Shown piece after piece: positions 60,078-64,000 of a stretch of DNA of 64,000 nucleotides; position 1 is the stretch's first letter; each line of letters opens with the position of its first letter. A program made the translations under genes and the position numbers. The notes under the pieces are model-generated. The model searched no databases and was not told where the DNA came from. It saw nothing but the letters and a program-made list of their open reading frames with translations. Origin of the DNA: Mycolicibacterium septicum DSM 44393 (lineage in GTDB: Bacteria > Actinomycetota > Actinomycetes > Mycobacteriales > Mycobacteriaceae); the NCBI RefSeq assembly GCF_000455325.1, contig NZ_HG322953.1, positions 1 through 64,000 on the forward strand, written 5' to 3'.

Positions 60078-60970
60078 TGTCGACCGTGATGACCAGCCCA
60101 CCCAGCATCGAGGAGCTCATCACCGCGGCGCGCGGCGGGTCCCAGCGTGCCGTCGGGCGATTGCTGAGCCTGGTCGAAAGCGGCCGTCGCGACGAGGTTC
60201 TCGCGGTGCTCGGCCCGGCATCTCCGCGCGTCATCGGGGTGACCGGGCCGCCCGGAGCCGGAAAGTCGACGACGGTCGGCGCGCTCGTCGGCGCGTACCG
60301 GGAGCGCGGTCTGCGGGTCGCGGTGCTGGCGGTGGATCCGTCGTCGCCGTACAGCGGCGGTGCGTTGCTCGGGGACCGGATCCGGATGGCCGCCCACATC
60401 AACGATCCCGACGTGCTGATCCGCTCGGTGGCGACCCGTGGGCATCTGGGCGGGCTGGCTGCCGCGGTACCCGCGGCGATCCGCCTGCTGGCCGCGCTGG
60501 CCTACGACCTGATCGTGCTGGAGACGGTGGGCGTAGGGCAGTCCGAGATCGAGATCGCCGCGATCGCCGACCCGACCGTGGTGATCCTCAACCCCGGCGC
60601 CGGTGACGCCGTGCAGGCCGCCAAGGCCGGACTGCTGGAGGTCGCCGACCTGGTGGTGGTGAACAAGGCCGACCGCGAAGGTGCCGATCAGACTGCGCGT
60701 GACCTTCGGGCCGAGGCGACCGTTCCGGTGCTCAAACTCGTTGCGGCTCAAGGGGAGGGGCTGGCTGAGCTGGTCGAGGCCATCGACGCGCACCACCGAT
60801 CCGACACCCCGGCGCGCCGCGCCGCGCGGGCCAGGACCCAGATCCTGTCGCTGGCCCAGACCTTGCTGCGCAATCACGGTGAGCTGGACGGGCTGGCTGC
60901 CGCCGTGGCCGACGGCATCACCGATCCGTACAGCGCTGCGGCGCAATTGATCGCGGATTCAGCCGGGTAG
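60077..60970 (+). CDS. meaB: MeaB/ArgK-family GTPase (mutase chaperone)
   Basis: A 297-aa GTPase that loads and protects the B12 cofactor of acyl-CoA mutases. Walker A GVTGPPGAGKSTTVG, switch motifs DPSSPYSGGALLGDRIRM and ETVGVGQSE, and the guanine motif VVNKADREG are present. Its partner is presumably the two-subunit mutase at 48706-50711, since no other mutase is in the window. It overlaps the convergent TetR gene by 12 bases. Confidence 0.93.
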   Translation: MSTVMTSPPSIEELITAARGGSQRAVGRLLSLVESGRRDEVLAVLGPASPRVIGVTGPPGAGKSTTVGALVGAYRERGLRVAVLAVDPSSPYSGGALLGDRIRMAAHINDPDVLIRSVATRGHLGGLAAAVPAAIRLLAALAYDLIVLETVGVGQSEIEIAAIADPTVVILNPGAGDAVQAAKAGLLEVADLVVVNKADREGADQTARDLRAEATVPVLKLVAAQGEGLAELVEAIDAHHRSDTPARRAARARTQILSLAQTLLRNHGELDGLAAAVADGITDPYSAAAQLIADSAG

Positions 60971-61516
60971 GCCCAAGACGCGTCGCATCGTCTGCAGCAA
61001 CTCGGCGCGCAGGGTGTCATCGTCGACGTCGGTCACCAGCGGGTGCATCACCGCGACGCTGATCACGCCGGACAACACCGCCGCATGGACCCGCGCGCCA
61101 TCGCCGGACTGGTCGCCGAGCATGGCCGCGTAGAGCCGGTCGATGAACTGCTGGAACGGTTCGTGTTCGGCGAGCAGTCGCACCACGACCGGATCGAACT
61201 GCAGTGTGCTGGCGGCACGTCGACGCGATACGGCCATGTCGATCACCCGGGTGAGCAGCACTTCCCGAGCCCGGGTGGGCGAGCCCTCGGCCTCGGCCGC
61301 CTCCAGCGCATCCTCCAGTTGGCCGAGTTCACGCTCGGTGAGCGCGATGACGATGGCTTCCTTGGTCTTGAACTGGTGGTAGACAGCGGCTTTCGTGACA
61401 CCGAGCGCGTCGGCGATCATCTGCAACGACGTGCCGCTGACCCCGTGCTCGGCGATCAGCTCCAGCGCCGCATCGAGGATGCGGGTCTGAGCTGCGCTGC
61501 GCGGGTTCCCGAGCAC
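60959..61516 (-). CDS. TetR-family regulator, candidate repressor of the island
   Basis: A 185-aa repressor: helix-turn-helix AAQTRILDAALELIAEHGV then MIADALGVTKAAVYHQFKTK, and a helical ligand domain. It is the third gene of a minus unit (IclR, FAD oxidoreductase, TetR), 17 bases after the flavoprotein. Its place between that unit and the thiolase-meaB operon makes it the best candidate to bind the GAGAAT-N3-ATTCTC sites, with an acyl-CoA as inducer. That assignment is inference. Start GTG 61516. Confidence 0.88.
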   Translation of the reverse strand: MLGNPRSAAQTRILDAALELIAEHGVSGTSLQMIADALGVTKAAVYHQFKTKEAIVIALTERELGQLEDALEAAEAEGSPTRAREVLLTRVIDMAVSRRRAASTLQFDPVVVRLLAEHEPFQQFIDRLYAAMLGDQSGDGARVHAAVLSGVISVAVMHPLVTDVDDDTLRAELLQTMRRVLGLPG

Positions 61517-61533
61517 GACTCGACCGTAACCGA

Positions 61534-63159
61534 TCAGCTCACCGACTTGCCCGTGGCCGCGGCATAGCCGCTGCGGTAACCGAACACCATTGCGGGGCCG
61601 AGGGTGCCGCCCGCCCCGCCGTAGGCCTTGCCCGTCACCCCGCCCATGGCGTTGCCCGCGGCGAACAGGCCGGGGATCGGGGCGCCGTTGACGTGCAGGA
61701 CCCGGCCGTCGCGGTCGGTGCGCGGCCCGCCCTTGGTGCCCATCGCGCCGATCTTGACGGGCACGGCGTAGAACGGCGCGGTGTCGAGGGGCCCGAGCGT
61801 CTGGCCTGCCGGGGTGGGGGCCGAGTTGTCGCCCCAGTACCCGTCGTACGCGCTGGATCCGCGGCCGAAGTCCGGGTCGACCTCGCGGGAGACATTGTCA
61901 TTCCACAGGTTCAGGGTCTCGGCCAGGCCCTGGGCGTCGATACCGGTCTTGGTGCCGAGTTCGGCGAGGGTGGCCGATTCGCAGAACCAGTCCGGCACCG
62001 GGTCGCCGGGTTCGACGCCGAGGAAGCCGTAGCGCTGCAGGTGCACGGAGTCGAACACGATCCAGGCCGGGTCGTTGGCGTAGCCGGTCTTGGGGTCGAG
62101 GTACTGGAAGGCGCCCGCCATCGAGTTGTATTCGCCTGCCTCGTTGAGGAAGCGCTTACCCGCCCGGTTGACGATGACGCTGCGCGGCCGGGTGCGTTCC
62201 AGTCGCACGCTGCGGCTACGGGGATGACCGTCGATGGTGTCACCGGGGATCTGCACGATCGGAACCCACCACGCCTCACCCATGTTGGCCAGGTCGGCGC
62301 CGTGTGCCATCGCCATCCGCAGCCCGTCGCCGGTGTTGTTCGGTGGGGACACCGCGCCGCGCATCGGGCCGCGCAGGTAGGCCTCGACCAGTTTCTCGTC
62401 CCACTCGAATCCGCCGGTGGCCAGCACGACGCCGCTGCGGGCGCGCACAGTCACCTCGGCGCCATCGACACTGATCCGCACCCCGGCGATACCGTCGGCG
62501 TCACCGACCAATTCGATCGCCCGGGCCTCGGTGACCGGCTGGATGCCGCGATCGAGCAGGCCGCGCAGCAGACCGGCGATCAGTGCAGTGCCGGCGACAC
62601 AGAGGTCGGCGTCGGGATCGTCGTAGACGGCGTGAATGCGGGCGCGGGTCTCCGCGTCGATGCCGACGTTGCTGAAATCTGCTGGGAACGAGGTGATCCG
62701 GTCTCGCCAGGCACCGAGCTTGCCCTGATCCACCGGGCCCGCGCTCAGCGAGCGGCCGCCGCCCGGGCGCCCGCCGGGAAGCTCGGGCTTGTAATCGGGA
62801 AAGCCCTCGGCGACGGCGAAACGCAGCTCGCTGTGTTCCTCGACGAAGTCGAGCATCGCCGGACCGGTCCGCACGAAGGTGTCGACCAGATCGGCATCCA
62901 TGTAGCCCAGCGATTGGGCCTGCAGGTAGTCGATCGCGTCGGCGACCGGCAGCGGCCCGTCGGCGCTGCGGTCGTGGGCCGGGATCCAGACGATGCCGCC
63001 GGAGACCGCAGTGGTGCCGCCGACCGTGGTTGCCTTCTCGTAGATCGCGACCGAGGCGCCGTTGACCGACGCGGTCAGTGCAGCGGTGAGCCCCGCGCCA
63101 CCGCTGCCCAGTACGACGACGTCGACCGAGTCATCCCACTCAAATTCGGTATGAGTCAT
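61534..63159 (-). CDS. FAD-dependent oxidoreductase (KstD-like)
   Basis: A 541-aa flavoprotein of the 3-ketosteroid delta1-dehydrogenase/fumarate-reductase group: FAD motif VVVLGSGGAGLTAALTA at the N-terminus, GGTTAVSGGIVWIP, VVLATGGFEW and the C-terminal GLFAAGNAMGGVTGKAYGGAGGTLGPAMVFGY. It probably dehydrogenates or reduces a ring ketone. It shares a transcript with the IclR gene 14 bases upstream. Whether it acts on the same compound as the acyl-CoA genes is open. Confidence 0.9.
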   Translation of the reverse strand: MTHTEFEWDDSVDVVVLGSGGAGLTAALTASVNGASVAIYEKATTVGGTTAVSGGIVWIPAHDRSADGPLPVADAIDYLQAQSLGYMDADLVDTFVRTGPAMLDFVEEHSELRFAVAEGFPDYKPELPGGRPGGGRSLSAGPVDQGKLGAWRDRITSFPADFSNVGIDAETRARIHAVYDDPDADLCVAGTALIAGLLRGLLDRGIQPVTEARAIELVGDADGIAGVRISVDGAEVTVRARSGVVLATGGFEWDEKLVEAYLRGPMRGAVSPPNNTGDGLRMAMAHGADLANMGEAWWVPIVQIPGDTIDGHPRSRSVRLERTRPRSVIVNRAGKRFLNEAGEYNSMAGAFQYLDPKTGYANDPAWIVFDSVHLQRYGFLGVEPGDPVPDWFCESATLAELGTKTGIDAQGLAETLNLWNDNVSREVDPDFGRGSSAYDGYWGDNSAPTPAGQTLGPLDTAPFYAVPVKIGAMGTKGGPRTDRDGRVLHVNGAPIPGLFAAGNAMGGVTGKAYGGAGGTLGPAMVFGYRSGYAAATGKSVS

Positions 63160-63173
63160 TTGTCATTCCCTTA

Positions 63174-63899
63174 TCAGTACAGAATCGCCGATAGTTCGTT
63201 TGCTGCCCGGACCACCGCGTCCTTGCCGCCCAGCACGACGTCTTCGCGGTGCGAGATGAGATTGATGCAGGTGGGCGGCGACGGCAGACGCCGGCGCACG
63301 GGCACCGCCAGGCCATAGGTGTCCGGTTCGATCTCGCCGTGGGTGATCACCCAACCCTGTTCGCGGGTCTCGCGGACCAGTTCGCGTTCGCCGGGACGCG
63401 GCGGCATGCTGGCCAGCAGTGCCACTCCGGCGGCGCCGCGCTCGAGCGGATGGCGGCTGCCCTCGTGGAATGACAGTTGGTAGAACACCTGCGTCGGGAC
63501 GATCACCGCGACCGCCACCTGCTGATCGCCCTCGGCCACCAGCAACGACACCGTGCTGCCGAGCTCGTCGGCAAGTGCGCGCAGGGTCGGGACGCTGAGC
63601 TGGCGCATGTTGTTGTCGAAGGACGCCCCGAGTGCGGCCAGCCCGGCGCCCGGCCGGTAGCGGCCGTCTTCGCCCTTTGTCACGTACCGGAACTGACTGA
63701 GGGTGGCCAGCAGCCGGTAGGCGATCGTGCGATGGGCGCCGACGTGGTCGGCGACCTGTTGCACGGTGAGCCCGGTCGGGGCTGCGGCGATGGCCGCGAG
63801 CGCGCTCAATCCGCGCGCCAGCGTCTGTGAACCGGGCACCCCGTTGGGGGTGCTGTCGGTCTTCGTTTGTGCCTGCGGCTGGGTTGCCTTGGCCGGCAT
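63174..63899 (-). CDS. IclR-family transcriptional regulator
   Basis: A 241-aa regulator: winged helix (SQTLARGLSALAAIAAAPTGL, then QQVADHVGAHRTIAYRLLATL) and the IclR ligand-binding domain. It heads the IclR-FAD oxidoreductase-TetR unit and likely controls it. AAGGAGGGG precedes the ATG at 63899. The upstream 100 bases (63900-64000) are AT-rich and hold the likely promoter, with a TATTAT hexamer on the minus strand near 63945, but no perfect palindrome. Confidence 0.9.
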   Translation of the reverse strand: MPAKATQPQAQTKTDSTPNGVPGSQTLARGLSALAAIAAAPTGLTVQQVADHVGAHRTIAYRLLATLSQFRYVTKGEDGRYRPGAGLAALGASFDNNMRQLSVPTLRALADELGSTVSLLVAEGDQQVAVAVIVPTQVFYQLSFHEGSRHPLERGAAGVALLASMPPRPGERELVRETREQGWVITHGEIEPDTYGLAVPVRRRLPSPPTCINLISHREDVVLGGKDAVVRAANELSAILY

Positions 63900-64000
63900 C
63901 GCGCCCCTCCTTGACAGATAGAACCGCGAGAGTGATGCTCTGATAATAATGCACGCTGATGTGCGCTATATGAGCAAAGTGCTTACAAATTTGGAGAATA

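Noticed and set aside
63905..64000. Possible operator AGAG-N5-CTCT near 63930 upstream of the IclR gene
   Set aside because: The symmetry is only 4 bases per arm and does not match the island palindrome, so it is within chance expectation.

Overview
The window reads as the chromosome of a mycobacterium, most likely a fast-growing environmental one (Mycolicibacterium type). It is GC-rich and densely coded, with many GTG and TTG starts, and many genes begin 6-8 bases after a TAnnnT -10 box, the usual layout of leaderless mycobacterial mRNAs. From about 0.1 to 31 kb the gene order follows Mycobacterium tuberculosis Rv1316c-Rv1343c: ogt, ada-alkA, adenylate cyclase, nucS, methylmalonyl-CoA epimerase, fadA4, a thioredoxin-fold TPR protein, glgB, glgE, glgP, dinG, pncB, clpS, a DUF2017 gene, a P1 peptidase, mec-cysO-cysM, rhomboid, murI, a metallo-beta-lactamase-fold phosphodiesterase, rph, rdgB, a DUF3817 gene and lprD. 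Genes added to that backbone are a glutaminase-STAS fusion, an extra DUF3817 protein, a virginiamycin-B-lyase-like propeller, an MspA-type porin and a lipoprotein zinc metallopeptidase. These comparisons are from memory, not from a search.

The synteny stops at a tRNA-Leu (31105-31188), followed by a two-way hairpin. From 31.2 to 45.8 kb the content is mixed: a potassium channel, a small lipoprotein, a SpoIIAA-like protein, a FadD32-like fatty-acyl-AMP ligase, a DUF4333 protein, a second lipoprotein metallopeptidase, a P-loop kinase, ahpC-ahpD behind a perfect Fur-family-like palindrome, an MHS-family transporter with a LacI regulator, a P450-phosphotransferase-SDR cluster, a Ddn-like deazaflavin protein and a TetR regulator.

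From 45.8 to 63.9 kb lies an acyl-CoA catabolic island of about 18 kb. It holds two acyl-CoA ligases, a two-subunit acyl-CoA dehydrogenase, an enoyl-CoA hydratase, three SDRs, a thiolase, a two-subunit coenzyme-B12 acyl-CoA mutase with its MeaB GTPase, an LLM oxidoreductase, a class III CoA-transferase, a [2Fe-2S] ferredoxin, a KstD-like flavoprotein, and TetR and IclR regulators. Its divergent promoters share a palindrome, GAGAAT-N3-ATTCTC (perfect at 53083 and 58875), and its CATTCTC half recurs in two copies of a 28-bp direct repeat between the two operons near 48.5 kb. This is the best candidate in the window for an undescribed system. It looks like a TetR-controlled pathway that activates a branched or cyclic acid, beta-oxidises it, and uses a B12 mutase to rearrange a carboxylated acyl-CoA. 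The mutase keeps the methylmalonyl-CoA-type residues Tyr57 and Arg175, but has Ala where the family normally has the Tyr before the active-site His.

No gene-free stretch exceeds 300 bases; the longest is 48450-48705 (256 bases). I saw no insertion sequence, integrase, prophage or CRISPR array.
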